6,788 nucleotides of DNA from Bordetella parapertussis (GCA_943331855.1 CALQNE010000189.1:1-6788), one strand, 5' to 3'; positions 1-6,788 are shown, counted from the stretch's first letter. Translations and numbers: made by a program. Notes: generated by a model from the sequence alone, not told the origin.

Positions 1-1652
1 AAGGTGGGGGGGCTTACGCGTTTTCGGGTGGACTGCACGGGGTCGGGGTCTCGGTGACCAATGCCTTGTCCAAGCGGCTTGAATTGGTGGTTTGGCGCGA
101 GGCCTTGGCCCATCGCATGGTTTTTGCAAATGGTGATGTACTAGAACCGCTCGTGCTGGCCCCTGAGCTCAATCGTAAAAAATCCGGCACGCGCGTGCGG
201 GTTTGGCCCGACACGGGGTTTTTTGATTCTGGGGTGATCCCGGTCAATGAGTTGATGCACTTGCTGCGCAGCAAGGCGGTTTTGATGGCCGGCGTCAAGG
301 TGACACTGATCAATGAAAAAACTGGCGATACGCGTACCTGGCAATATGAAGATGGCTTAGCGGGCTACTTAGCTGAGGCCTTGCAGGGGCTTGAGTTGCG
401 CGTCCCGATGTTTCAGGGGGCGCAATTTGCCTTGGCCGAGCACGAAAGTTTCGCCGAAGGCGAGGGTGCGCAATGGGTCGTAGTGTGGGCCGACGAGGGC
501 AATGTCGTACGTGAGTCCTACGTCAATCTGATCCCAACCCCGGCTGGGGGTACCCACGAGTCAGGCCTGCGCGAGGGTCTCTTTAGTGCCGTAAAAGGGT
601 TTGCTGAGCTGCATAGCCTGTTGCCAAAGGGCGTCAAACTGCTTCCTGACGATGTATTTGCGCGCGCCAGTTTTGTGTTGTCGGCCAAAGTGCTCGATCC
701 CCAGTTTCAAGGGCAGATTAAAGAACGTCTAAATAGCCGCGATGCCGTACGTCTCGTGGGCGGTTTTGTTCGCACCTCACTCGATCTTTGGCTCAATAGC
801 AATGTTGAGTACGGTAAAAAACTCGCTGAGCTTGCGATCCGGCAGGCACAAGCGCGGGCCAAGTCCGCTCAAAAAGTTGAAAAACGTAAAAGTTCAGGGG
901 TTGCCGTCTTGCCCGGCAAACTGACCGATTGCGAGTCCTCTGACTCAACGCGCACTGAAGTCTTTTTGGTTGAGGGTGACTCGGCTGGTGGCTCTGCCAA
1001 AATGGGGCGAGACAAAGAATTTCAAGCTGTTTTGCCGTTGCGCGGCAAAGTCTTGAACGCCTGGGAGGTCGATCGCGATCGTCTGTTCGCAAATAACGAA
1101 ATTCACGACATCGCCGTTGCCATTGGTGTTGATCCGCACGGCCCCAAAGACAGCCCCGATTTGTCTGGCTTGCGTTACGGCCGCATTTGTATTTTGTCTG
1201 ATGCAGACGTTGATGGTTCGCATATTCAAGTGTTGTTGCTCACGCTGTTTTATAAACATTTTCCGCGACTCGTTGAATTGGGTCATGTGTATGTGGCGCG
1301 TCCGCCTTTGTTTCGCGTCGATGTGCCCGCGCTTGGCAAACGGCCTGCGCGCAAAATCTATTGCTTAGATTCAGGCGAACTTGAGGTTGTTCAAGACAAG
1401 TTGCGTAAAGAAGGTGTGCGCGAAGGGTCTTGGGATATCAGCCGCTTTAAAGGCCTGGGCGAAATGAGCCCAGTGCAGTTGTGGGAAACCACCATGAATC
1501 CAGACACGCGCCGCATGCTTCCGGTAGGCTATGGCGCGCTTGCCCCAGAGGCAACGACAGCCATGTTCGATATGCTCATGGGCAAAAGCGAATCTGGCGC
1601 GCGCCGTACTTGGCTTGAAGACAAGGGTAATCTTGCAGAGGTTGATATTTAA
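1..1652 (+). CDS. parE: DNA topoisomerase IV subunit B (ParE), 5'-truncated by window edge
   Basis: ATPase subunit of topoisomerase IV, the cytoplasmic type II enzyme that decatenates replicated chromosomes using ATP; it works as a ParC2ParE2 heterotetramer. The frame is open from base 3 and gives 549 residues before the TAA at 1650-1652. E. coli ParE has 630 residues, so roughly the first 100 residues, including the ATP-pocket Asn and Asp, lie outside. Visible parts, numbered from base 3: GHKL glycine motif GGLHGVG (residues 9-15), the transducer with the lysine loop QIKERL (Lys240), and the TOPRIM domain with EGDSAGG (catalytic Glu324) and the DADVDG acidic motif (Asp400, 402, 404, binding Mg2+). 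The C-terminal RFKGLGEM block is present and the protein ends in the usual GxxAEVxI-type tail. The GTG at 54 is an internal Val codon just after the glycine motif, not a start. parC follows with no gap. Family assignment is firm; GyrB is less likely because no GyrB-type insert is present and parC is adjacent. Confidence 0.97.
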   Translation, partial: GGGAYAFSGGLHGVGVSVTNALSKRLELVVWREALAHRMVFANGDVLEPLVLAPELNRKKSGTRVRVWPDTGFFDSGVIPVNELMHLLRSKAVLMAGVKVTLINEKTGDTRTWQYEDGLAGYLAEALQGLELRVPMFQGAQFALAEHESFAEGEGAQWVVVWADEGNVVRESYVNLIPTPAGGTHESGLREGLFSAVKGFAELHSLLPKGVKLLPDDVFARASFVLSAKVLDPQFQGQIKERLNSRDAVRLVGGFVRTSLDLWLNSNVEYGKKLAELAIRQAQARAKSAQKVEKRKSSGVAVLPGKLTDCESSDSTRTEVFLVEGDSAGGSAKMGRDKEFQAVLPLRGKVLNAWEVDRDRLFANNEIHDIAVAIGVDPHGPKDSPDLSGLRYGRICILSDADVDGSHIQVLLLTLFYKHFPRLVELGHVYVARPPLFRVDVPALGKRPARKIYCLDSGELEVVQDKLRKEGVREGSWDISRFKGLGEMSPVQLWETTMNPDTRRMLPVGYGALAPEATTAMFDMLMGKSESGARRTWLEDKGNLAEVDI

Positions 1653-3962
1653 ATGACGGATGGTACTCAACCTGGTTTGTTCGACCAAAAAGACGACAGT
1701 GAGTCATTGACGCTTGGCTTGTATGCCGAACAGGCTTACCTAGATTATGCCGTGTCGGTAGTGCGTGGACGCGCCTTGCCCGACGTGGGCGATGGTCAAA
1801 AGCCCGTACAACGACGCATCTTGTATGCGATGCAGGCGATGGGCTTGCAGTCGGGTGCGAAACCCGTCAAATCTGCCCGTGTGGTGGGCGATGTGTTGGG
1901 TAAGTATCACCCGCACGGCGATCAGGCTGCGTACGATGCCTTGGTGCGGATGGCGCAACAGTTCACGCTGCGCTATCCACTGATTGATGGTCAGGGTAAT
2001 TTCGGTTCACGCGATGGCGATAACGCGGCGGCGATGCGCTATACCGAGGCGCGTCTAACGCCCTTTGCGCGTTTATTGCTTGATGAGCTCGATGAGGGAA
2101 CGGTTGATTTCGTGCCCAACTACGACGGTAGCCACCAAGAACCTGATATGTTGCCGGCACGGCTTCCCGTGATGCTCTTGAACGGGGCGTCTGGCATCGC
2201 AGTCGGAATGGCCACCGAAATCCCTTCGCATAATTTGCGCGAAATCGCGACAGCGTGCGTGGCCTTAATTAAACAGCCCAATCTATCTGACGAAGCGTTG
2301 TTTGAGATGGTGCCGGGCCCCGATTTCGCAGGTGGTGGGCAAATCATTACCGCAGCCGCGGATATTGCTCAGATTTATCAAACAGGGCGTGGCTCGATCA
2401 AAGCGCGTGCCCGTTGGCAGTTTGAAGAAATGGCGCGTGGCCAGTGGCAGTTGGTGGTGCACGAGCTGCCACCTGGTGCCTCATGTCAAAAAGTGCTTGA
2501 AGAGATTGAAGACCTCACCAATCCAAAAGTCAAAGCAGGCAAAAAGGCGCTGACGCCTGAACAGCAACAAACCAAAGCGCAAATGCTGGGTTTGTTAGAC
2601 GCTGTGCGCGATGAGTCGGGCAAAGATGCAGCCGTACGACTCGTGTTTGAACCGAAAACGTCACGCATTGACCGTGATGAACTGGTCAATACATTGCTGG
2701 CGCAAACCAGCATGGAAACCAGTGTTTCCTTAAATTTGGTTTGTATCGGAACCGACAAGCGTCCGCGTCAAAAGGGCTTGCGTCAAGCCTTGCTTGAGTG
2801 GATTGATTTCCGTACCAGCACGGTTTTGCGTCGCACACAATATCGCTATGACAAGGTAACCGATCGCATCCACGTGCTCGAAGGTCGCATGCTGGTCTAT
2901 TTGAATGTCGATGAGGTGATTCAGACGATTCGCGAGTCTGACGAACCTCGCCCCGCCTTGATGACCCGCTTTGCTTTAAGCGAGCGTCAGGCAGACGATA
3001 TCTTGGATATGCGTTTGCGTCAGCTGGCCCGTCTTGAGGGTTTCAAAATTGAGCAAGAGCTGGCCGATAAAAAAACAGAGCAAGGAAAGTTAAAAGAGTT
3101 AATTGATCAACCCACCGCACTTAAACGCACCATTGTCCGAGAAATCGAAGCGGATATAAAAACCTACGGTGACGAACGTCGCACGCTCATTAAAACGGCA
3201 GAACGGGCGGTTCTTGAGGTCAAGATCATTGACGAACCTGTCACAGTCATCGTGTCGCAACAGGGTTGGCTGCGTGCGCGACAGGGGCATGGTCATGAGG
3301 TTGCTCAATTTACGTTTAAGGCAAGCGACGATTGTTACGGTGTCTTCGAATGCCGAAGTACCGATACCTTGATCGCCTTCGGTGATAACGGTCGCGTGTA
3401 TTCAGTCGCTGTGGCTAGCTTGCCGTCGGCGCGCGGTGATGGTGCGCCAGTGACTTCAATGATTGATCTTGATGCGGGTTCGCGTATCGAGCATATGATC
3501 GCAGCGCAAGCGGATTCAGCCTGGCTTTTGACCACCCGACTCGGGTTTGGTTTTGTGGCCAAAGTCTCAGATATGACCAGCCGACAGCGTGCCGGAAAAC
3601 AGTTTGTCACACTCGAGCCTAAAGATGGCTTGCTGCGCCCAGTGCCCATGTTTAATCAGGCCACGCGGGTCGCCTTTTTGTCGAGTCGTGGCCGGATGTT
3701 GTTGATCGATGCCGTTGAGATCAAGGCACTGGCCTCCGGCGGGCGAGGGACGATTTTGATGGGGATTGATCCACCAGACACGTTGGCACAAACGGTACCT
3801 GTTTCCAAGGCGGGGTTGCGTGTCACGGGCACCTACCGTAATAAACAGGTGCAAGACGTACTTTCTGGTGTTGAACTCGCGTCTTATTTGTCAAAACGCG
3901 CTCGCAAAGGAAAATTGCTGGCCGTTAGGTCCAAAGACCCCGTACTTTCACCCGTCCTTTAA
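1653..3962 (+). CDS. parC: DNA topoisomerase IV subunit A (ParC)
   Basis: DNA breakage-reunion subunit of topoisomerase IV, 769 residues (E. coli ParC has 752). It cuts and rejoins both DNA strands through a catalytic tyrosine while ParE supplies ATP hydrolysis. The N-terminal winged-helix/tower core begins near residue 20. It contains the quinolone-pocket segment KYHPHGD (84-90), the catalytic Arg129-Tyr130 pair in [10 protein letters not shown], and the conserved block [15 protein letters not shown] near 178-192. A coiled-coil gate region with many charged residues spans roughly 390-510. The last part, about 525-745, is a degenerate beta-pinwheel with repeated blades such as [10 protein letters not shown] and [10 protein letters not shown]. 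It lacks a canonical GyrA box (QxxGGKG), which supports ParC over GyrA. The ATG at 1653 directly follows the parE TAA; AGAGG at 1637-1641, 11 bases upstream, can serve as ribosome binding site, and translational coupling is likely. The position matching E. coli Ser80 is Gln91, and Glu84 is Asp95. Confidence 0.97.
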   Translation: MTDGTQPGLFDQKDDSESLTLGLYAEQAYLDYAVSVVRGRALPDVGDGQKPVQRRILYAMQAMGLQSGAKPVKSARVVGDVLGKYHPHGDQAAYDALVRMAQQFTLRYPLIDGQGNFGSRDGDNAAAMRYTEARLTPFARLLLDELDEGTVDFVPNYDGSHQEPDMLPARLPVMLLNGASGIAVGMATEIPSHNLREIATACVALIKQPNLSDEALFEMVPGPDFAGGGQIITAAADIAQIYQTGRGSIKARARWQFEEMARGQWQLVVHELPPGASCQKVLEEIEDLTNPKVKAGKKALTPEQQQTKAQMLGLLDAVRDESGKDAAVRLVFEPKTSRIDRDELVNTLLAQTSMETSVSLNLVCIGTDKRPRQKGLRQALLEWIDFRTSTVLRRTQYRYDKVTDRIHVLEGRMLVYLNVDEVIQTIRESDEPRPALMTRFALSERQADDILDMRLRQLARLEGFKIEQELADKKTEQGKLKELIDQPTALKRTIVREIEADIKTYGDERRTLIKTAERAVLEVKIIDEPVTVIVSQQGWLRARQGHGHEVAQFTFKASDDCYGVFECRSTDTLIAFGDNGRVYSVAVASLPSARGDGAPVTSMIDLDAGSRIEHMIAAQADSAWLLTTRLGFGFVAKVSDMTSRQRAGKQFVTLEPKDGLLRPVPMFNQATRVAFLSSRGRMLLIDAVEIKALASGGRGTILMGIDPPDTLAQTVPVSKAGLRVTGTYRNKQVQDVLSGVELASYLSKRARKGKLLAVRSKDPVLSPVL

Positions 3963-4016
3963 AAGTAGAATCTCGTTTTGCTGTGTTTCTTGAATCATTT
4001 TTAGGTTAAAGCGATT

Positions 4017-5060
4017 ATGTCGTTTCAAATTACGATCCAACCCAGTCAACATCAATTTGTGGCTGAGGCGGATAAAAGTGTGCTTGATGCTGCGCTCGCC
4101 GCAGGGATTGTGTTGCCCTACAGTTGCCGCAGCGGCGCCTGCTCAACGTGTAAAGCTAAAGTCTTGTCGGGTTCGGTCGAGGCAGGCTCAAGTCCCGCTC
4201 AGATTTTAAGTGCAGACGAAATCGAGGCCGGCTTCACGTTGTTATGCCAGGCCCGTGCGACGTCTGATCTTGTGATCGAATCGCGTGAGCTACGGTTAGC
4301 GTCGGATATTCAGATCCGTAAAATCCCGTCGCGCGTAACCACGATTCAACGACCCACCGCTGACGTCGCCTTACTGACCTTACAGTTGCCCGCCACTGAA
4401 ACCTTTCGTTTTTATGCCGGCCAGTATATCGAGGTAATTTTAAAAGATGGCAAGCGCCGCAGCTATTCAATGGCAAATGCGCCCCACGCGGCGGCTGCGC
4501 TTGAATTGCATATTCGGCACCTCAGCGGCGGTCTGTTTACAGATCATGTGTTCGGTGCGGGCGCCACGGCGATGAAAGAGCGCGAAATCTTACGTCTTGA
4601 AGGGCCTTTTGGTTCGTTCTTTTTGCGCGAAGATAGTCAGTTGCCTATTGTGATGGTCGCTAGCGGCACAGGTTTTGCCCCGATTAAGGCGATTGTTGAG
4701 CATATGATTCATCAAGAAATCCGGCGGCCAATTACCCTTTATTGGGGGGGGCGACGTCCTGCTGATTTGTACATGAATGCGCTGGCCGAGCAGTGGGCAA
4801 ACACAGTGCCAGCGTTCACCTATATTCCGGTGATTTCTGATGCCTTGCCCGAAGACGATTGGGGTGGACGAACCGGTTTTGTGCATCGTGCCGTGATGCA
4901 AGATTTTGCAGATCTAAGCGGTCATCAAGTCTATGCATGTGGCGCACCAATTGTGGTGGATTCAGCGCGACGCGAGTTTATCGCGCAGTGTCATTTGTCC
5001 GAAGATGCGTTTTTCGCAGATTCGTTTACCTCTGAGGCTGATATTGCAGCGGTAAAATGA
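4017..5060 (+). CDS. 2Fe-2S ferredoxin / FAD / NAD(P)H reductase, CDP-6-deoxy-delta-3,4-glucoseen reductase-like
   Basis: Predicted soluble electron-transfer flavoprotein of 347 residues that passes electrons from NAD(P)H through FAD to a 2Fe-2S centre and on to an unknown partner. Domains in order: an N-terminal plant-type ferredoxin with Cys37, Cys42, Cys45 and Cys77 (CX4CX2CX31C); an FAD-binding barrel at about 100-205 with RSYSMAN at 148-154; and a nucleotide-binding domain with GTGFAPI at 217-223, YWGGRRPADLY at 242-252 and CGAP at 308-311. All key residues are present. This Fd-FAD-NAD order is shared by AscD-type deoxysugar reductases and by oxygenase reductases such as MmoC, DmpP and BenC, so the partner cannot be read from domains alone. 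It lies 54 bases after parC and 80 before a binding-protein gene, with no oxygenase or nucleotide-sugar gene in view. The start is the ATG at 4017, with weak TTAGG 11 bases upstream. Electron-transfer role is confident; physiological substrate is unknown. Confidence 0.9.
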   Translation: MSFQITIQPSQHQFVAEADKSVLDAALAAGIVLPYSCRSGACSTCKAKVLSGSVEAGSSPAQILSADEIEAGFTLLCQARATSDLVIESRELRLASDIQIRKIPSRVTTIQRPTADVALLTLQLPATETFRFYAGQYIEVILKDGKRRSYSMANAPHAAAALELHIRHLSGGLFTDHVFGAGATAMKEREILRLEGPFGSFFLREDSQLPIVMVASGTGFAPIKAIVEHMIHQEIRRPITLYWGGRRPADLYMNALAEQWANTVPAFTYIPVISDALPEDDWGGRTGFVHRAVMQDFADLSGHQVYACGAPIVVDSARREFIAQCHLSEDAFFADSFTSEADIAAVK

Positions 5061-5105
5061 GTTTGAATTTGTGACTGCTGCGTTTGGCGACAGTTTAGGT
5101 TGTTC

Positions 5106-5115
5106 AACTTAAGTT
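5106..5115. repeat. 10-bp perfect palindrome upstream of binding-protein gene
   Basis: AACTTAAGTT is a perfect 10-base palindrome in the 80-base gap before the GTG start at 5141, 25 bases upstream of it. It partly overlaps another small inverted repeat, GTTG-TT-CAAC at 5099-5108. It could be a repressor half-site arrangement or chance in an AT-rich gap; no known operator is recognised. Confidence 0.2.
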
Positions 5116-5125
5116 TGATCTTTTT

Positions 5126-5131
5126 AACGGA
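5126..5131 (+). promoter_or_regulatory. Ribosome binding site supporting GTG start
   Basis: AACGGA, with its GGA core 9 bases before the GTG at 5141, is the only reasonable Shine-Dalgarno-like match in the gap. It supports GTG as the start of the binding-protein gene. The frame has a stop at 5096-5098 and no other start codon before 5141, and using the later ATG at 5165 would remove the charged end of the signal peptide. Confidence 0.5.
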
Positions 5132-5140
5132 ATCGACAGC

Positions 5141-6484
5141 GTGACTTTCTCAATACGATTTGCAATGTGTTTAGGTATTAGCTGTTCTATCGCGGGCTTG
5201 GTCAATGCCCAGCCAATCGAGGTGCAGGTTTGGCATACGCTAAGCTCGGTAAATAAGTCCGAGTTTGAAAAAATTGCAAAGCAATTTAATAATGAGCAAT
5301 CTGAGACGAAGGTTGTTCTTAAAGCCTTTGATCATCAGGCCGCGTTACGTGCTCAGGCCACAGCCGCCATGGCCTCGCCAGGGGCTGGTAAGCCGAGTCT
5401 GGTGCAAATCGAAGATAATCGCTCGCCTGAGTTGATTGCCCAGCATAAAAATATTATTCCACTCTATGAGCTGCTTCAGCGTCATCCGATCGCAGATTTA
5501 AACTGGTTTTTATCCCAAACTACCGGCTACATGCGCGATCCCAAAGGTCGTTTGCTGGCGTTTCCGTTCATGGCTGAAATCCCAGTGATGCTGTACAACC
5601 TAGATGGTTATACAAAAGCAGGACTTGATCCCACGAAGCCCGCGCGTACTTGGCCTGAACTGCAAAATCATTTGCTGGCACTACGCGACAAGGCTTATTA
5701 CGACTGTCCTTTTGGGATTAGTCAGCAAGTCAATACGCATCTTGAAAATTTAGCGCCCATTAATAACGCCCTGTTTGTGACACCTGGTAATGGTCTGGAT
5801 GTTGCCAAACAGCAGCCAGAGTTGAACCTGGGTGATGCGGTGTTCATGCGCCACATGTCGATTATGGTGAGCTGGAAGCGTTCTGAATTGCTCACGCAAA
5901 ATAGTAACGGCCTTGAAGCAGACGCTATGTTTGCTAAAAATAAATGTGCTGTGATCACCACAACATCGGGTGCATTAGGGCAAATGCTTGATGCGCGTGG
6001 GTTGAAGTTTGGGATGGCTCCAATGCCGTTTTATGATCAAGTTAGCCCTAAAGCGGGTGCGCCCTTTGTGAGTGGCGGTGCGCTTTGGGCCGTGTCGGGC
6101 CACACAAAAGAATCCGAAAAAGCCACCTCGGCATTTTTGGCGTATTTGTCTAAGCCCGTGATCGCAGCAAACTGGCATCAGCGCACCGGCTATTTGCCGT
6201 TAACCGACGCAGCGTTCCGTGCAGCTGATGTCTCGCTGTACGACAAAGTGCCGGGCATTCGTTTGCTTGTTGATTCGATGCGTCAAGTCAATGATAAAAA
6301 CAGCCGAGGCTTTCGCGCCCGCAACTACCATAGCGTCGAGCCAATTTTAAGTCGGCAGTTTGATGCCGCTTTATCTGGTGATGTGCCACCTGTTGCGGCG
6401 CTTACTGTTGCCTTAGATGAATCTCGGCCTCTGATGATGGATCCGGCCCTGGCTAAATCCGCTCCAGCCGCGCGCAGAAAATAA
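5141..6484 (+). CDS. Periplasmic ABC-type solute-binding protein, UgpB-like (family 1)
   Basis: Predicted 447-residue periplasmic binding protein of the extracellular solute-binding family 1, closest by recollection to E. coli UgpB (438 residues), which captures sn-glycerol-3-phosphate and glycerophosphodiesters for an ABC importer. A Sec signal peptide spans residues 1-23: Arg6, a hydrophobic stretch, then VNA before Gln24. UgpB-like landmarks in order: VWHTL (30-34), KAGLDP followed by RTW (159-171), LEN (201-203), TTSGAL (274-279), SGGALW (311-316), WHQRTGYLPLT (345-355) and GFRARN (390-395, with the Arg conserved in UgpB). Cys189 and Cys269 match the two mature-protein cysteines of UgpB. 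The tryptophan pair of the E. coli ligand pocket (mature W169 and W172) is replaced by Gln195 and Asn198, so the ligand may differ. No permease or ATPase gene adjoins it; an intrinsic terminator begins 14 bases after the stop. The GTG start is chosen for the signal peptide and upstream GGA. Family is firm, substrate is not. Confidence 0.88.
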   Translation: MTFSIRFAMCLGISCSIAGLVNAQPIEVQVWHTLSSVNKSEFEKIAKQFNNEQSETKVVLKAFDHQAALRAQATAAMASPGAGKPSLVQIEDNRSPELIAQHKNIIPLYELLQRHPIADLNWFLSQTTGYMRDPKGRLLAFPFMAEIPVMLYNLDGYTKAGLDPTKPARTWPELQNHLLALRDKAYYDCPFGISQQVNTHLENLAPINNALFVTPGNGLDVAKQQPELNLGDAVFMRHMSIMVSWKRSELLTQNSNGLEADAMFAKNKCAVITTTSGALGQMLDARGLKFGMAPMPFYDQVSPKAGAPFVSGGALWAVSGHTKESEKATSAFLAYLSKPVIAANWHQRTGYLPLTDAAFRAADVSLYDKVPGIRLLVDSMRQVNDKNSRGFRARNYHSVEPILSRQFDAALSGDVPPVAALTVALDESRPLMMDPALAKSAPAARRK

Positions 6485-6497
6485 CGTTAGTCATTTT

Positions 6498-6530
6498 AAA
6501 AAGGCCTCACTGAAGTGAGGCCTTTTTTTT
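6498..6530 (+). terminator. Strong rho-independent terminator after the binding-protein gene
   Basis: A perfect stem GGCCTCAC (6503-6510) / GTGAGGCC (6515-6522) with loop TGAA is followed by eight T at 6523-6530 and preceded by five A at 6498-6502. It begins 14 bases after the TAA at 6482-6484. Because the A tract and preceding bases mirror the T tract, the element could also stop transcription arriving from the other strand. It separates the binding-protein gene from the downstream lipoprotein gene, so the latter needs its own promoter. Confidence 0.95.
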
Positions 6531-6551
6531 GCGCGTTTTTTTAGTCTATGC

Positions 6552-6571
6552 GTGTGTCACACAATTGTGAG
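6552..6571. promoter_or_regulatory. Overlapping dyads upstream of lipoprotein gene, possible operator
   Basis: Two inverted repeats overlap between the terminator and the next gene: GTGTG-T-CACAC at 6552-6562 and the perfect 10-base palindrome CACAATTGTG at 6560-6569, which is also part of TCACA-N4-TGTGA (6557-6570). They lie 24-43 bases upstream of the ATG at 6595, a sensible place for regulator binding. No clear sigma-70 promoter could be assigned around them, and no regulator is identified. Confidence 0.3.
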
Positions 6572-6580
6572 TAGGCTGTG

Positions 6581-6585
6581 CAAGG
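6581..6585 (+). promoter_or_regulatory. Ribosome binding site for lipoprotein gene
   Basis: CAAGG ends 9 bases before the ATG at 6595, a normal spacing. It favours this ATG over the in-frame ATGs at 6607 and 6628, although the 6628 start would give a more typical short lipoprotein signal. Confidence 0.45.
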
Positions 6586-6594
6586 TCCAACATC

Positions 6595-6788
6595 ATGGCT
6601 CGTTCAATGCGCGCAAGTGAATGGATCATGAATTCGGGTAAGGGCTGCTGGTTATTGTTGTCATTGTTAATACTTACAGGGTGTGTGGGGCCTCTCTCGC
6701 GTCCTTGGCCCAGTGAGCGCCAAGTGGCCGCACATGTTCCTTCAGGTAAGCTCGATTTTGGTTGGAGGCTGTCGGGTGATCGTGGTGT
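6595..6788 (+). CDS. Putative lipoprotein, N-terminal part only (3' end beyond window)
   Basis: The open frame runs from the ATG at 6595 through the window end (64 codons plus two bases); an in-frame stop at 6568-6570 bounds it upstream. The N-terminus carries a lipoprotein signal: Lys16, a hydrophobic run WLLLSLLIL (19-27) and the lipobox LTGC with Cys30 as the predicted lipidated residue. Residue +2 is Val, consistent with outer-membrane sorting. Starting at Met12 (6628) would give an 18-residue signal, also plausible. After Cys30 comes a Pro/Ser/Arg-rich linker, then a segment with the residues FGWRLSGD (54-61). That segment faintly recalls the beginning of VirB9/TrbG- or TcpQ-like domains, but too little is present to assign a family. 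It follows a terminator and is probably the first gene of a new transcription unit. Lipoprotein status is well supported; function is unknown. Confidence 0.75.
   Translation, partial: MARSMRASEWIMNSGKGCWLLLSLLILTGCVGPLSRPWPSERQVAAHVPSGKLDFGWRLSGDRG

Noticed and set aside
54..56. GTG as the start codon of parE
   Set aside because: The frame stays open to base 3 and encodes the conserved ATPase motif GGLHGVG upstream of this codon, so it is an internal valine and the gene is cut by the window edge.
945..1286. 113-codon open frame on the minus strand
   Set aside because: It lies entirely antisense to the conserved TOPRIM region of parE, shows no recognisable domain, and several similar shadows occur opposite the other genes.
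3963..4016. Possible sigma-70 promoter for the reductase (TTGCTG at 3978 with a weak -10 near 4002)
   Set aside because: The -10 matches only about half of the consensus; a gap of 54 bases can be read through from parC, so a separate promoter cannot be supported.
5084..5113. Possible sigma-70 promoter for the binding-protein gene (TTGGCG with CTTAAG)
   Set aside because: The -10 candidate matches 3 of 6 bases and coincides with a palindrome, so it is not convincing.
6560..6572. Resemblance of the ACAATTGTGAG stretch to the left half of the lac operator or an inverted CRP site
   Set aside because: The right half of a lac operator is absent, and the CRP half-sites are in the wrong order and spacing (TCACA-N4-TGTGA rather than TGTGA-N6-TCACA).
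6548..6573. ATG at 6548 as the start of a short leader peptide
   Set aside because: It gives only eight codons before a TAG at 6572-6574 and has no Shine-Dalgarno match, only the terminator T tract and a second T run upstream.

Overview
The window reads as ordinary core chromosome of a Gram-negative proteobacterium, most likely a betaproteobacterium of the Burkholderiales (Alcaligenaceae-like). This rests on adjacent parE-parC genes encoding topoisomerase IV, the form of the ParC quinolone-pocket sequence, a periplasmic binding protein with a signal peptide, and a lipoprotein. Base composition looks slightly GC-rich and even from end to end by eye. No insertion sequence, tRNA, rRNA, CRISPR array or phage gene was found. 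All genes lie on the + strand.

Layout: (1) 1-1652 is parE, missing about its first 100 codons. (2) 1653-3962 is a complete parC that starts on the base after the parE stop, so the two subunits of topoisomerase IV are almost certainly co-transcribed. (3) After 54 bases, 4017-5060 encodes a three-domain iron-sulfur flavoprotein reductase (plant-type 2Fe-2S ferredoxin, FAD, NAD), of the type often annotated as CDP-6-deoxy-delta-3,4-glucoseen reductase. No obvious partner is present. (4) After 80 bases, 5141-6484 encodes a UgpB-like (sn-glycerol-3-phosphate type) periplasmic solute-binding protein starting at GTG. (5) A strong, symmetrical rho-independent terminator at 6498-6530 closes this block. 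(6) A new unit starts with a dyad-rich stretch at 6552-6571 and the first 64 codons of a lipoprotein gene at 6595, cut by the window end.

Functionally, parE and parC form one enzyme that decatenates daughter chromosomes. The reductase and the binding protein look like housekeeping genes separated from their usual partners: no oxygenase or sugar dehydratase lies beside the reductase, and no ABC permease or ATPase lies beside the binding protein. I see no convincing new multi-gene system. The best leads are the binding protein, which lacks the two tryptophans that contact ligand in E. coli UgpB, the orphan reductase, the native Gln at the ParC quinolone-anchor position, and the unfinished lipoprotein gene.
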